The notes: a model not told the origin generated them from the letters alone. Numbered from the stretch's first letter, positions 50,124 to 57,808 are shown. The stretch is DNA of 64,000 nucleotides from an uncultured Christensenellaceae bacterium (GCA_910586655.1 CAJUIR010000006.1:12157-76156); one strand, 5' to 3'. Numbers and translations: made by a program.

Positions 50124-51523
50124 AAGTAAAAGAATTTTTCAAGAGCACGGCGTTTAAGAGTCTGGTCGTTCTCCTCTCTATCGTGATCATTGCCGGCGCG
50201 CTCCTCGCAATTTTTAACGACTTGCTTCACGTTTCCGATCAGGAAAAGTTCGAACGAATCATTAAAAAGATCTACGGCGGAAATGCTTCCGTCGAAAAGA
50301 CGCTGGAAATTGCCGACGAAGACAAAACGTATTCCTACGGCGAAGTAAACGCGGCGTATCTGATGAGCGACGGCAATTACCTCGTTCAATCTACGGGTAC
50401 CGGCGCATTCGGCAACGGTACGGTAACCGTGTACGTCGTAGTCGAAATGAAAGACTCCGCATTGGCGGGGATCGGAAAAGTCGTATTCGATTCGACGACC
50501 GTTTCCAAATACTACGAAACAAGCGGCGATTTCTTTAAAAAGTTCGACATCAGCGACGACAGAGTTGCCGCGGGAGAATATTTCGGCGTTTCGGAAGGGA
50601 TCGTCAATCCCTCTGCGGGCGCGACGGCTTCGGCAAGATCGATCAATAACGCCGTAAACACTGCAATCGACTTCATTAAAAAAGCGGTGCTCGGGCAAAC
50701 GGTGGGCGAATTCACCTACGCATACGAAAAGTATATCAAAATGGACGCGTCTACCATCACACCCGATCAAGAACAGAAATCGGTGGATTATGAACTCGTC
50801 GTATCCGAAAACGGCGAAGCGGTGGCGTTTAAAATTTCCGTCAAAGTCGTTGAAGGCGTGATCACTGAATATACGATCGTGACCAACGGCTCCACCTATG
50901 GCTTTGAAGAGAGCATGCCCCCCGAATTCCTCGCTCAGGGCAGTGAAAACTATTTCGTTAACAAAACGCTTTCCGACGTCGAGGCGCTGCTCAAAGAGGA
51001 CGGCAGTCTTTCCGAAGCGGGTTCCGGTCTGCATACGGGCGCGACATTCTCTACGCAATCCTGTATCTGGGCTGCGGCGTTTGCAACCGCAAACTTCGAA
51101 GCATTCCTGTATCCCGTTGTTTACGGAGAACATATCGACGAAGAAACGCATACCGTTACAGACAACGAAATTGCCTATCATATCACCGTATCCGAAAACG
51201 GCGAAGCGGTAGCGTTTAAAATTTCCGTTAAAGTCGTTGACGGCGTGATTACCGAATATGCAATCGTGACCAACGGCTCCACCTATGGCTTTGAAGAGAG
51301 CATGCCCCCCGAATTCCTCGCTCAGGGCAGCGAAAACTATTTCGTTAACAAAACGCTTTCCGACGTTGAAGCACTGCTCAATGAGGACGGCAGTCTTTCC
51401 GAGGCGGGTTCCGGTCTGCATACAGGCGCGACGTACTCCACGCAATCCTGTATTTGGGCGGCGGCATACGCGCTCGGCAATTACGACACCCTGCTTGCAA
51501 AAGAAGGAGGTGCACAGGCATGA
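50120..51523 (+). CDS. rnfG: Rnf subunit G with internally duplicated FMN-binding domains
   Basis: 467 residues, more than twice the usual length of about 200. N-terminal membrane anchor (ALVVLLSIVIIAGALLAIFN-like, residues 14-35), then a standard FMN-binding domain with PSAGATASARS near 163. Two further domains follow (about 228-320 and 357-449), nearly identical to each other; each contains VSENGEAVAFKISVKVV, GFEESMPPEFLAQGSENYFV and LHTGAT[FY]STQS. Covalent FMN in this family is attached to a Thr in an SGAT-type motif, so up to three FMNs are possible. AAAGGAGGAACGTGT precedes the ATG, which overlaps the rnfD stop. Confidence 0.93.
   Translation: MKVKEFFKSTAFKSLVVLLSIVIIAGALLAIFNDLLHVSDQEKFERIIKKIYGGNASVEKTLEIADEDKTYSYGEVNAAYLMSDGNYLVQSTGTGAFGNGTVTVYVVVEMKDSALAGIGKVVFDSTTVSKYYETSGDFFKKFDISDDRVAAGEYFGVSEGIVNPSAGATASARSINNAVNTAIDFIKKAVLGQTVGEFTYAYEKYIKMDASTITPDQEQKSVDYELVVSENGEAVAFKISVKVVEGVITEYTIVTNGSTYGFEESMPPEFLAQGSENYFVNKTLSDVEALLKEDGSLSEAGSGLHTGATFSTQSCIWAAAFATANFEAFLYPVVYGEHIDEETHTVTDNEIAYHITVSENGEAVAFKISVKVVDGVITEYAIVTNGSTYGFEESMPPEFLAQGSENYFVNKTLSDVEALLNEDGSLSEAGSGLHTGATYSTQSCIWAAAYALGNYDTLLAKEGGAQA
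50801..51462 (+). repeat. Direct repeat inside rnfG, unit 387 nt
   Basis: The segment from 50801 to about 51075 recurs from 51188 to about 51462 with only scattered, mostly synonymous changes. The spacing is exactly 129 codons. The 110-nt part between the copies is less alike. It reads as a recent in-frame tandem duplication. Confidence 0.9.
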
Positions 51524-52251
51524 ATAAATACGGAAAAATAACGATCAACGGTCTCGTTACCAACAACGCCGCATTCAAACTGGTGCTCGGCACCTGCTCG
51601 GCGCTTGCAATGTCCGCAACGGCGATCAAGGGTCTCGGGATGGGAATTTCGGTCACCGTCGTGTTACTGTTGAGCAACGTACTCATTTCCCTGCTCCGTA
51701 AGGTGATCCCCAATGCGGTACGCATTCCCGCGTTCATCGTAATCATTGCAACGTTCGTGACGCTTTTGAGAATGTTTTTAAACAAATTCATTCCCGATCT
51801 ATACGATTCGATGGGTGTATTCCTGGCGCTGATCGTTGTAAACTGTCTGATTTTAGGCAGAGCGGAAGCATTCGCAAGCAAACAACCCGTCCTTGACAGC
51901 GCGCTCGACGGACTTGCTTCGGGTCTCGGTTTCACGCTCGCGCTCGGCATCATGGGCATCATCCGCGAACTTCTGGGCGCAGGCAGTCTGTTCGATCAAA
52001 AACTGTGGGATTTCCAAATCGGATTCTTTTCCAGTTCCGCAGGCGCCTTCTTCGTGTACGGGATCTGTATTGCGATCTTCGTATTCATTACGGATAAAGT
52101 AGAAAAAGCGCTGCGGAAGAAAAAAGCGATCCTGCTCCGCGTAGATCATAGCGAACCTCTGCCCGAACCGCAGACGGCAGCCGAAACGGGAATCCAGACC
52201 GATTCCGCATCGGAACTCGTTCAGGAACAGCAGGAAAAGGAGGCAGAATAA
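51520..52251 (+). CDS. rnfE: Rnf complex subunit E
   Basis: 243 residues, six helices; NqrD/RnfE family. GLVTNNAAFKLVLGTCSALA near 10-29 with the conserved LG.C segment holding the Cys ligand of the intramembrane iron site, and FLALIVVNCLILGRAEAFAS near 99-118 as the second half. The C-terminus is extended by a Glu/Gln-rich tail. The start overlaps the rnfG stop (ATGA). Pairs with RnfA in the membrane. Confidence 0.95.
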   Translation: MNKYGKITINGLVTNNAAFKLVLGTCSALAMSATAIKGLGMGISVTVVLLLSNVLISLLRKVIPNAVRIPAFIVIIATFVTLLRMFLNKFIPDLYDSMGVFLALIVVNCLILGRAEAFASKQPVLDSALDGLASGLGFTLALGIMGIIRELLGAGSLFDQKLWDFQIGFFSSSAGAFFVYGICIAIFVFITDKVEKALRKKKAILLRVDHSEPLPEPQTAAETGIQTDSASELVQEQQEKEAE

Positions 52252-52862
52252 TGGGCGCAACGATTCTTACGATTATTATCACGGCGGCATTCTCGTCGAA
52301 CTTCATTTTAGTGCAGTTCCTCGGAATCTGTCCCTTCCTCGGCGTTTCCAAACGCACAGGCAGCGCGGTATCCATGGGCATTGCGGTAACGCTCGTCATG
52401 CTGCTTGCGACGCTCGTGACGTATCCCCTCTATCAATACGTCATGAAACCGCTTAAAATCGAGTTCCTCGAAATTATCTTCTTTATCTTTATTATTGCGG
52501 CGCTCGTGCAGATGCTCGAAAAGGTGATCGCGAAGATCTCCCCCTCTCTCTATAAAACGATGGGAATCTATCTGCCTCTGATCACCACCAACTGTGCGAT
52601 TTTAGGCGTTGCGGAACTGGTCATCGGCGATAAATTCTATGAAGCCATCGGTTTGGCGGAACCGGCTTCCATGAACTTAGGCTATGCGCTCCTCTATGCG
52701 CTGTTCGCAGGCGTCGGCTTTACGCTTGCCATGGTACTGATGGGCGGCGTAAGAGAACGCGTCGAAAAACTTCCCGTCGCAAAATGTCTGAAAGGCTTCC
52801 CCATTACAATGGTTGTGGCAAGTTTCATGGCAATGGCGTTTTACGTGTTCACCATGATTTAA
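52251..52862 (+). CDS. rnfA: Rnf complex subunit A
   Basis: 203 residues, six helices; NqrE/RnfA family. SSNFILVQFLGICPFLGVSK near 15-34 and GIYLPLITTNCAILGVAEL near 103-121 hold the paired Cys segments of the inverted repeats. Its ATG shares a base with the rnfE stop (TAATG). Full length. Confidence 0.96.
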   Translation: MGATILTIIITAAFSSNFILVQFLGICPFLGVSKRTGSAVSMGIAVTLVMLLATLVTYPLYQYVMKPLKIEFLEIIFFIFIIAALVQMLEKVIAKISPSLYKTMGIYLPLITTNCAILGVAELVIGDKFYEAIGLAEPASMNLGYALLYALFAGVGFTLAMVLMGGVRERVEKLPVAKCLKGFPITMVVASFMAMAFYVFTMI

Positions 52863-52874
52863 GGAGACGGAATA

Positions 52875-53693
52875 ATGAGTAATTTGATTTTAGTAGATAT
52901 GCATTGGGATATTGTTGGCATCGTCATCGGTATCTTTGCGGCAATCGCAATTATACTGACCGTTTGCATCCTGCTTGTGGCGAAATTCTGCAAGACCGAT
53001 CCCAACGAAAAAGTGGAAGCCATTTTGTCGCATCTTGCGGGCGCAAACTGCGGCGGATGCGGATGCTCGGGCTGCGCAGGCTTTGCGGAAAAACTCGCAA
53101 AGGGCGAGGCGCAACTGAGCGATTGTCACGTCACCGGCGACAGTTCCAAAGCGGAAATCGCGGGCGTGCTCGGCATTGCGTTTGAAAACGCGAAACCTAC
53201 GGTTGCCGTTTGCCGCTGCAACGGCGGAACGCATGCAAAAGACGAATTCTCCTATTCCGGCGCGCACGACTGCGTAGAAGAAAATAAACTTCAAGGCGGT
53301 CACAAATCCTGTAAATACGGCTGTATGGGAGGAGGCACTTGCGTGAGCGTTTGTCCTGAATCGGCAATTTGCATCAAAGAAGAATGCGCCAACGTCGATC
53401 CCGACCGCTGCATTTCCTGCGGCGCATGTCTGAGCGCTTGCCCCAAAGGATTGTTCATGCGCGTTCCCGCCGACGCAAAAGTGTTCATCGCCTGCTCTTC
53501 GCACGATAAAGGAAAGGCTGTGTTAGACGTTTGCGAATTCGGCTGTATTGCCTGCGGCAAATGCGCGAAGACCTGCCCTTCGGGTGCGATCTCCATGGTA
53601 GACAATCTCCCTGTGATCGACTACGAAAAATGTATTAAGTGCGGTAAGTGCGCAGAAGTCTGCCCTCGCCACACCATTCAGACAAGATACTAA
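52875..53693 (+). CDS. rnfB: Rnf complex subunit B (iron-sulfur)
   Basis: 272 residues. N-terminal membrane helix (residues 10-35), then the RnfB Cys domain NCGGCGCSGCAGFAEKLAKG near 58-77. Ferredoxin-type clusters follow: CKYGCMGGGTCVSVCP, CISCGACLSACPKG, CEFGCIACGKCAKTCP and CIKCGKCAEVCPRH. It takes electrons from ferredoxin and passes them toward RnfC and NAD. AAGGAGACGGAATA precedes the ATG, 12 nt after rnfA. Last gene before a strong terminator. Confidence 0.96.
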   Translation: MSNLILVDMHWDIVGIVIGIFAAIAIILTVCILLVAKFCKTDPNEKVEAILSHLAGANCGGCGCSGCAGFAEKLAKGEAQLSDCHVTGDSSKAEIAGVLGIAFENAKPTVAVCRCNGGTHAKDEFSYSGAHDCVEENKLQGGHKSCKYGCMGGGTCVSVCPESAICIKEECANVDPDRCISCGACLSACPKGLFMRVPADAKVFIACSSHDKGKAVLDVCEFGCIACGKCAKTCPSGAISMVDNLPVIDYEKCIKCGKCAEVCPRHTIQTRY

Positions 53694-53708
53694 ATTTCGC
53701 TTTCAATT

Positions 53709-53750
53709 CAAAAGGAGCGCCGTCCGAAATTCGGACGGCGCTCCTTTTAA
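53709..53750. terminator. Bidirectional terminator after rnfB and the locus-B Cys-rich gene
   Basis: Stem AAAGGAGCGCCGTCCGAA and complement, with T tract on the plus strand. The stop codon of the minus-strand Cys-rich gene lies in its flank. Confidence 0.85.
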
Positions 53751-54035
53751 TTCTGTTCGTTTTCCTCCGCTTCCTCTGCAAAAATCTGTTTCAGTTCGAA
53801 TAGCGCATCCTGAATTTCAACCAGTTTTTTTGTCGCAATCGCCTTAAGGAACCTTTTGCGGTAATAGGTACTCCTCCAAAATTCGCAGTTCATATTTTTT
53901 TCGGTAATTTCATCTTTCTGCGTACAACGCCCGAAGTTCTCTTTGTCGAATCGGCAAAAACCTTTTGAATAAAAACGGTTATAATTTCCGCACGAATAAC
54001 ATGCTCTCCCCTTTTTTTTCTGCTTGTTCTTCCAT
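53747..54035 (-). pseudogene. Small Cys-rich protein of the XRE/Cys-rich module, locus B, frameshifted at an A8 run
   Basis: A consensus promoter, an ideal ribosome site (AAGGAG, six bases, ATG at 54035) and the first codons MEEQAEKKG are in one frame. Just after the run of eight As (54012-54019) that frame stops. The adjacent frame then reads a coherent 85-residue protein with ACYSCGNYNRFYSKGFCRFD, GRCTQKDEITEKNMNCEFW and a helical acidic end (LKQIFAEEAEENEQN). One base removed from the A8 or following G4 run would join them into a 95-residue protein. It could be a decayed gene, a phase-variable one, a slippage-rescued one or a sequencing error. The Cys spacing resembles the locus-A protein. 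Called pseudogene only because of the shift. Confidence 0.7.
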
Positions 54036-54057
54036 TTAATTCTCCTTTTTTTGTTTT

Positions 54058-54086
54058 ATTATATACCTCAAATTGAGGTGTGTCAA
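54058..54086 (-). promoter_or_regulatory. Consensus promoter with palindromic operator, locus B
   Basis: -35 TTGACA (54081-54086), 17 nt, -10 TATAAT (54058-54063), driving the minus-strand Cys-rich gene. The spacer holds a 15-bp palindrome, arms ACCTCAA and TTGAGGT (54065-54079). The design and the CTCAA/TTGAG half-sites match locus A. Confidence 0.85.
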
Positions 54087-54119
54087 CTATTTTACTGCAA
54101 AATGAAGTAAAATATTGTT

Positions 54120-54320
54120 ATGAATAAATTTCATGAACGATTAAAAGAACTAAGAAAAGAACGGCAAATCAAACAATCTGAACTTGCCGCTCTGTTAAGC
54201 GTAGATCAACGTACTATCAGCAATTGGGAGAATGGTTTGCGTGAACCGGATTACAATATGCTAATCAAAATAGCCTCGGTTTTTGAAGTAAGCACCGATT
54301 ATCTTTTAGGTTTAGAATAA
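54120..54320 (+). CDS. XRE-family transcriptional regulator, locus B
   Basis: 66 residues, a bare HTH_3 domain: LKELRKERQIKQSELAALLS near 8-27, VDQRTISNWENGLREPDYNM near 28-47, then VFEVSTDYLLGLE. It is divergent from the Cys-rich gene across 84 nt. A TAAAAT box ends six bases before the ATG and there is no ribosome site, but the -35 is unclear. Likely the repressor acting on the palindrome at 54065-54079. Confidence 0.85.
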   Translation: MNKFHERLKELRKERQIKQSELAALLSVDQRTISNWENGLREPDYNMLIKIASVFEVSTDYLLGLE

Positions 54321-54352
54321 CAATCCAAACGTCCCCGCCCAAAAATTTTTTA

Positions 54353-54380
54353 TTGTATTACATGAATTATGTAATATATT
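54353..54380 (+). promoter_or_regulatory. Promoter and inverted repeat before the third XRE gene
   Basis: -35 TTGTAT (54353-54358), 16 nt, -10 TATATT (54375-54380). An inverted repeat, ATTACAT-GAATT-ATGTAAT (54357-54375), fills the spacer and touches both boxes. It differs in sequence from the CTCAA operators. Confidence 0.65.
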
Positions 54381-54394
54381 GATCTCGGAATAAT

Positions 54395-54604
54395 ATGTTA
54401 TTGAAATACGGAGAAGCATTAAAATACCAACGCGAAATAAACGGTTTATCGCAAAATGCTTTGGCGAAGGCAACGGGGTTAAATCAACAGATGATCAGTT
54501 GGTGGGAAGCCGAAAAAGGCGCGCCGAGCATTGACGTATGCGTAAGACTTGCAAATTTTTACGGAATTACGCTTGACGAATTAGTCGGCAGAGATAAGAA
54601 ATAA
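54395..54604 (+). CDS. XRE-family transcriptional regulator, third copy
   Basis: 69 residues: LKYQREINGLSQNALAKATG near 9-28, LNQQMISWWEAEKGAPSIDV near 29-48, and ANFYGITLDELVGRDKK at the end. A single HTH_3 domain. It lies 74 nt after the locus-B regulator on the same strand, with its own promoter and a different palindrome, so it is probably a separate autoregulated unit. It ends at a terminator shared with the exonuclease gene. Target genes unknown. Confidence 0.82.
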   Translation: MLLKYGEALKYQREINGLSQNALAKATGLNQQMISWWEAEKGAPSIDVCVRLANFYGITLDELVGRDKK

Positions 54605-54607
54605 ATG

Positions 54608-54642
54608 AAACGTCCTCGCTTAAAAAAGCGAGGACGTTTTTA
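54608..54642. terminator. Bidirectional terminator between XRE gene and PolC-like gene
   Basis: Stem AAACGTCCTCGCTT/AAGCGAGGACGTTT with short A loop and T run on the plus strand; the other side serves the nrdR-ispG-exonuclease transcript. Confidence 0.85.
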
Positions 54643-54652
54643 TGATTAAAGA

Positions 54653-56167
54653 TCAAAACCGAGGAAGTCCGTTTTTCTGTTTTACCAGCGCGAGGAAAAT
54701 TTTGGCAGTTACAAACGCGTCGTCGTATGCTCGGTGATGGTTAAAGGTAAATCCGAAATGTTCGGCAACGGTGTTCAATTTATAATTCGAAAGCCTAAGC
54801 ATCTCCTGTGAAAAGGTCACGGTATCGTACTGCTTTTGATTGAATACGTACCCTTCTTTCTCTCCGTAATAACGGACGAATTTATAATCGAACTGCACGT
54901 TATGCCCCACCAGCGTACTCCCTGCCGCAAATTTAAAAAAGTCGGCGATGACGTCTTTGATATCGGGCGCGCCCAACAGCATATCGTCGGAAATCCCCGT
55001 CAGATCGATGATTTCTGCGGGCAGTTTGACAGGACACGCCACAAACGAAGAAAACTTTTCGCAAATCTGTCCGTTTCGGATCTTGACCGCGCCGATTTCG
55101 ATGATCCGATCCATCCCGCCCGAAGACGGCGTATTGTTCAGACCCGTCGTTTCCAAATCGAACACGACAAACTCGCGCCCTTTCAATACTTCGGGAGTGG
55201 AGCGATCTTCAAACAATCCGCCCTGTACAAAATCGCTTGCGGGAGCAGGAAAAACCGTTTTATACTTAGGCGGAACGGGACGGGATGGACGTGCTTCCGG
55301 TACAAAATTCAAAGGAGCGCGCCCAAAATTGATTTGCTTTGCACGAAAGTTCAACATTCCGTTATACAACTCGTGATCGCCCGTAATACACACACTGTCG
55401 CCCGACTTCAAGCCGCGCACTTTTTCGAGCGTTGCTTTTTTGGTAAAATAATAAAACCGAACTTGCGCCGTTCCGTCCGAAATCGTAATCGAAAAATAAG
55501 GTTTCTCTTTTTTCGTGAGTTTTTCTTCGATATATGTGATCACGCCGCAAACGGTTACGTCCCTCTCTTCCCTGTTAAGATCGGCAAGATAGAGCGCCGT
55601 ACGCGGCGTACCGCCGTCGATGGCAACAAATTCTTCGATCTTGAAAAATCTGGGTGCAAGCAACCGTTCCTCGGGCGGCAACTCCTCCGTTTCGATTTCC
55701 CCTTTCTCTTTTTTCACAATACGGAATTCGCCGTACCAGACCCCGGGAAAATCACGCATGAGATGCGCGGTCAACTGATCAAGAACAGCGTCCGTCGCAA
55801 TCTTTCGTTCGGTATCGCCGATCCCGACGATAAAGTGACCGCCGCCCGATTCGATGATCACTTCCACGTCGTCGGGCAACACAAACGCCGCAACGGCGGG
55901 AAAATTATTTTTTAAAAAATCCAGTACGGCGCGGCGGATCCCCTCGGCGTCGGGGACCGATTTTACGATTTTCACTTCTGCGGTCAATCCCGCAGGAACA
56001 TAACGCGCCGTGACCGATAAGGCATGCGACGCATCTTCTTCTCCGTATTTCAAATCGGTCGCCAAACAGAATACCGCGGTATTCCCCCGCACTTCTATCT
56101 TCTTTAATACGGCGCGTTTTAACCCTGCCGTACTTCTGATTTCTTCGAGATATGCTTTGCTCTTCAT
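54653..56167 (-). CDS. PolC-like protein with OB fold and DEDDh exonuclease, polymerase and PHP absent
   Basis: 504 residues against about 1,440 for full PolC. Residues 1-190 resemble an N-terminal adaptor-like region. Residues about 195-290 are an OB domain (VCGVITYIEEKLTKKEKPYF, TISDGTAQVRFYYF). A Pro-rich linker follows, then a complete DEDDh 3'-5' exonuclease: Exo I VVFDLETTGL near 337, Exo II GHNVQFDYKFVRYYG near 427, Exo III HHRAYDDAFVTAKIFL near 477. It ends right there, with a normal stop and terminator. It sits after ispG, the usual place for polC. Either a reduced PolC or a dedicated proofreading subunit. ATG overlaps the ispG stop. Confidence 0.8.
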   Translation of the reverse strand: MKSKAYLEEIRSTAGLKRAVLKKIEVRGNTAVFCLATDLKYGEEDASHALSVTARYVPAGLTAEVKIVKSVPDAEGIRRAVLDFLKNNFPAVAAFVLPDDVEVIIESGGGHFIVGIGDTERKIATDAVLDQLTAHLMRDFPGVWYGEFRIVKKEKGEIETEELPPEERLLAPRFFKIEEFVAIDGGTPRTALYLADLNREERDVTVCGVITYIEEKLTKKEKPYFSITISDGTAQVRFYYFTKKATLEKVRGLKSGDSVCITGDHELYNGMLNFRAKQINFGRAPLNFVPEARPSRPVPPKYKTVFPAPASDFVQGGLFEDRSTPEVLKGREFVVFDLETTGLNNTPSSGGMDRIIEIGAVKIRNGQICEKFSSFVACPVKLPAEIIDLTGISDDMLLGAPDIKDVIADFFKFAAGSTLVGHNVQFDYKFVRYYGEKEGYVFNQKQYDTVTFSQEMLRLSNYKLNTVAEHFGFTFNHHRAYDDAFVTAKIFLALVKQKNGLPRF

Positions 56168-57207
56168 TGCAACAAACCTTCCAGCCGCCCGAAAAATACG
56201 CGTTCCGCGTCATCTGCACTTACGCGCTCGTCAGGTCGATTTTTTTGTATGATCACGCAATATTCTTTTCCGCCTGCCAGTCCCAAATCACACCCCCGCG
56301 CTTCCCCGGGACCGTTTACAACACAACCCATAACGGCAATTTTCAATCGTTTCCGGACAGTTCTCACGCGCTCGGAAACACGCTGCGCAAGCCCCATGCA
56401 ATCATATCGGCATCTGCCGCAAGTCGGACAGGAAACTACTTCGACGTATTCCGATTCCAATCCGCAGGCGCGAAGTATTTCATGCGCCGCATGTACTTCT
56501 TTTACAGGATCGGCGGTCAGGGAAACGCGGATCGTATCGCCGATGCCGCGGAGCAACAGCGAACCGATGCCGATCGCGCTCTTGATTTTTCCCGTTTCTT
56601 CCGTACCCGCTTCGGTCACGCCCAAATGCAAGGGATAGCCAACGCGTTCGTGAAGCAGACCGTACGCCTCTACCGTAAGCGGCACGGAGGAAGCCTTGAC
56701 GGAAATTACGATCTCACTGACGCCGCATTTTTCAAGCACTCTCACGTTATGCAGCGCGCTTTCCACAAGCGCAGCCGCACTCACGCCGTATTTTTCCAAA
56801 AAGTGCGGTTCGATGCTCCCCGTATTGGAACCGACCCGCACGGGAACGCGATGCGCTTTCAGCGTATCCGCAACGCGCGTGATTTCCTGTTCGCCGCCGA
56901 TATTTCCCGGATTGATGCGAAGTTTATCCGCACCCGATTCAACCGCTAAAACCGCGAGTTTCGCCGAAAAATGCACGTCTGCAACCAAAGGAATATGAAT
57001 GTTCTGCTTGACCAGTTGGATGGCGCGCGCGTCCGCTTCGTCCGCTACCGCGACGCGCACGATGTCGCACCCTGCTTCTTCGAGGCGCAGAATTTGAGCG
57101 ACGCTTTTTTCCACGTCGCTCGTCTTTTCGGTCGTCATGCTCTGTACTGCAACGGTGCCGCCGCCCAATATCACATTGCCGACGGTTACCTGTTTTTGAC
57201 TGCCCAT
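56164..57207 (-). CDS. ispG: 4-hydroxy-3-methylbut-2-enyl diphosphate synthase
   Basis: 347 residues; [4Fe-4S] enzyme of the MEP isoprenoid pathway. QKQVTVGNVILGGGTVAVQSMT near 4-25, LRINPGNIGGEQEI near 94, ITEAGTEETGKIKSAIGIG-like VTEAGTEETGKIKSAIGIG near 201. The cluster Cys are in SCPTCGRCRYD near 257 and GCVVNGPGEARGCDLG near 293. The start shares a base with the nrdR stop and the end overlaps the exonuclease gene, so the three are tightly coupled. Full length. Confidence 0.97.
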   Translation of the reverse strand: MGSQKQVTVGNVILGGGTVAVQSMTTEKTSDVEKSVAQILRLEEAGCDIVRVAVADEADARAIQLVKQNIHIPLVADVHFSAKLAVLAVESGADKLRINPGNIGGEQEITRVADTLKAHRVPVRVGSNTGSIEPHFLEKYGVSAAALVESALHNVRVLEKCGVSEIVISVKASSVPLTVEAYGLLHERVGYPLHLGVTEAGTEETGKIKSAIGIGSLLLRGIGDTIRVSLTADPVKEVHAAHEILRACGLESEYVEVVSCPTCGRCRYDCMGLAQRVSERVRTVRKRLKIAVMGCVVNGPGEARGCDLGLAGGKEYCVIIQKNRPDERVSADDAERVFFGRLEGLLQ

Positions 57208-57671
57208 TACTTTTCGCCTTTCTTTTCCATCATTTTTTGCAATTCCGACATAAACGAAGAAATATCCTTAAACGAACGGTAGACGGACGCATAGCGCACG
57301 TAAGACACTTCGTCTAATTCCTTCAAACCTTCCATCACCATTTCGCCGATCTCTTTGGAGGAGATTTCCTGTTCCATGGAATTGTAAACGCGCTTGGAAA
57401 TATCTTCGGCAAGCAAATCGATTTTTTCAAGAGGAACGGGTCTTTTTTCGCATGCCTTAATAATGCCCCGTTTTACTTTGCCGATATCGAACGCCTGACG
57501 GTTGCCGTCCGACTTGACGACGAGAATGGGCGAAACTTCGATGGTTTCGTATGTTGTAAACCGTCTTCCGCACCCCATACACTCGCGGCGGCGGCGAATG
57601 GTTCTGTCGTCGTCCGCGGAGCGGGAATCGATTACTTTGCTTTCCGTGCAGTTACAATACAGGCAGCGCAT
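57207..57671 (-). CDS. nrdR: Transcriptional repressor NrdR
   Basis: 154 residues from MRCLYCNCTESKVIDSR; CGGAG is 9 nt upstream. The N-terminal zinc ribbon has Cys pairs CLYC and CMGCGRRFTTYE, then an ATP-cone domain (PILVVKSDGNRQAFDIGKVK near 48-67). It represses ribonucleotide reductase genes in response to ATP/dATP. A longer frame reaching 57797 has no ribosome site. It heads nrdR-ispG-exonuclease. No ribonucleotide reductase gene is in the window. Confidence 0.96.
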   Translation of the reverse strand: MRCLYCNCTESKVIDSRSADDDRTIRRRRECMGCGRRFTTYETIEVSPILVVKSDGNRQAFDIGKVKRGIIKACEKRPVPLEKIDLLAEDISKRVYNSMEQEISSKEIGEMVMEGLKELDEVSYVRYASVYRSFKDISSFMSELQKMMEKKGEK

Positions 57672-57699
57672 AAATATACTCCGTTTTTTTAATGCTGTC

Positions 57700-57728
57700 A
57701 TTATAGCATAACGTCGATCAAAAGTAAA
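57700..57728 (-). promoter_or_regulatory. Promoter of nrdR-ispG-exonuclease
   Basis: -35 TTTACT (57723-57728), 17 nt, -10 TATAAT (57700-57705), about 22 nt before the mapped leader's ribosome site. Confidence 0.7.
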
Positions 57729-57773
57729 GAGTTTTTTTATAACGGGCAAATCTCCGAATCGCCCCGACCGTAC

Positions 57774-57806
57774 AAAAAGCGCCTTGCCGTACGGCAAGGC
57801 GCTTTT
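57774..57806 (-). terminator. Terminator of ileS
   Basis: Stem AAAAGCGCCTTGCCGT and complement, immediately after the ileS stop, with Ts on the minus strand. Confidence 0.85.
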
Positions 57807-57808
57807 GA

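Noticed and set aside
50060..51445. 461-residue frame antisense to rnfG
   Set aside because: It mirrors the rnfG codon pattern and its internal repeat; no ribosome site or recognisable domain.
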